A stretch of DNA of 5,199 nt from Comamonadaceae bacterium (GTDB lineage: Bacteria > Pseudomonadota > Gammaproteobacteria > Burkholderiales > Burkholderiaceae_C). Below are positions 4,918 to 5,199 of this stretch, piece after piece. Both the position numbers and the translations under genes were made by a program. The notes beneath the pieces are model-generated. The model was not told the DNA's origin and made no database searches. It saw nothing but the letters and a program-made list of their open reading frames with translations. The DNA lies in contig CANHXV010000144.1 of NCBI GenBank assembly GCA_947464665.1, positions 1 through 5,199 of the forward strand, read 5' to 3'. Numbering within the stretch: the first letter of the stretch is position 1; each line of letters begins with the position of its first letter.

Positions 4918-4963
4918 GCAAATTGGTATCAGAAGGTTGACGGGAGTCCCATCGCCGAGAAGT

Positions 4964-4984
4964 GGGAGTCCGGGGTGGGTGGGG
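4964..4984 (+). other. G-quadruplex candidate
   Basis: The plus strand carries four G-tracts of 3-4 with very short loops: GGG 4964-4966, GGGG 4972-4975, GGG 4977-4979 and GGGG 4981-4984, two of the loops being a single T. Further G-runs lie at 4992-4994 and 5008-5014 (seven Gs). One-base loops favour a stable parallel quadruplex. It lies about 230 bp upstream of the binding-protein promoter candidate, so a direct regulatory role is uncertain. Confidence 0.55.
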
Positions 4985-5058
4985 TCTGGCTGGGATGAAG
5001 TTAGAAAGGGGGGGAGGCTCATGCAATTGTTTTGCAATTACCCAAATTCTATTTACTT

Positions 5059-5085
5059 GACACCTTGGCGGAAGCGGTGTCCGCC
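5059..5085. repeat. Two overlapping, mutually exclusive hairpins
   Basis: GACACC (5059-5064) pairs perfectly with GGTGTC (5076-5081). GGCGGA (5067-5072) pairs perfectly with TCCGCC (5080-5085). The 3' arms share two bases and each 5' arm sits in or beside the other's loop, so both full stems cannot form at once. No T-run follows on either strand, so it is not a standard terminator. It resembles a REP-like or recombination-type folded sequence, but no family is recognised. Confidence 0.45.
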
Positions 5086-5199
5086 CTACATCACCGAATT
5101 TAAAGGCTTGTGAGGGACATTTTTTTAAATACCATCATCTATGCCTACATAGAATTTTACGAACCTTAAAAGTCATTTTTTAGGGCTGCTTCCAATCAA

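Larger units (their letters stand above)
4659..5199. other. Gene-free region upstream of the binding-protein operon
   Basis: These 541 bases hold no credible protein gene on either strand. The two short ORFs present (about 63 and 65 codons, overlapping each other on opposite strands) have low-complexity composition and no good SD. From left to right the region holds the binding-protein leader and promoter (to about 4731), AT-rich DNA with a 10-bp palindrome, a repeat-rich G/C-skewed block (4800-5020), a double hairpin (5059-5085) and an AT-rich end (5100-5199) with a 6-bp hairpin TCTATG/CATAGA at 5138-5153. No tRNA or CRISPR array is visible. The composition differs from the flanking genes, and the region could be a decayed mobile or dispersed repeat element. 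Confidence 0.6.

Noticed and set aside
4846..5037. Minus-strand ORF of 63 codons
   Set aside because: Pro/Ser/Thr-rich low-complexity product with no recognisable domain, lying over inverted repeats and the G-rich block; no convincing RBS.
4916..5113. Plus-strand ORF of 65 codons
   Set aside because: Overlaps the opposite-strand ORF, contains the G-run and the double hairpin, no domain and no clear SD.
4800..5199. tRNA, CRISPR array or integron attC site
   Set aside because: No cloverleaf with conserved D/T-loop bases, no regularly spaced repeats, and no paired attC core sites flanking the hairpins.

Overview
The window looks like a chromosomal stretch of a proteobacterium, most likely a betaproteobacterium of the Burkholderiales. 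That placement rests on moderately GC-rich codon use judged by eye, strong AGGAGG/AAGGA ribosome binding sites and the general look of the proteins. No rRNA, housekeeping marker or species-specific gene confirms it. The window holds seven protein genes, one of them cut by the left edge, and about 540 bases of non-coding DNA at the right end.

Left half (1-2247, minus strand): a four-gene, operon-like run that reads from right to left. It begins with a creatininase-family metal amidohydrolase. Next come an HD-domain protein that resembles the PhnZ/TmpB/MIOX mixed-valent di-iron oxygenases, an AhpD/carboxymuconolactone-decarboxylase-like protein with CxxS instead of CxxC, and the N-terminus of an isopenicillin-N-synthase-like Fe(II)/2-oxoglutarate oxygenase. 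Gaps are 13 and 16 nt, and the last two genes share an ATGA overlap, so co-transcription is very likely.

Right half (2283-4658): the three parts of a polar amino-acid-type (PAAT, HisPMQ/Gln-like) ABC importer in an unusual layout. The ATPase lies on the plus strand, divergent from the amidohydrolase with only 35 bp between them. The permease and the periplasmic binding protein lie on the minus strand, converge on the ATPase and stop 20 bp from its end. The permease carries an N-terminal lipoprotein-like signal, and the binding protein resembles cyclohexadienyl dehydratase (PheC).

Right end (4659-5199): a leader and probable promoter for the binding-protein/permease operon, then a gene-free stretch containing a 10-bp palindrome, several inverted repeats (two of which cross like a pseudoknot), a strong G-quadruplex candidate and two mutually exclusive hairpins.

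Working model (inference): the importer brings in a small amino-acid-like or amine/amide compound. The amidohydrolase opens or deacylates it. The Fe/2OG enzyme then hydroxylates it and the HD di-iron oxygenase cleaves a carbon-heteroatom or C-C bond, in the style of TmpA/TmpB or PhnY/PhnZ. The substrate is unknown and no regulator lies inside the window.
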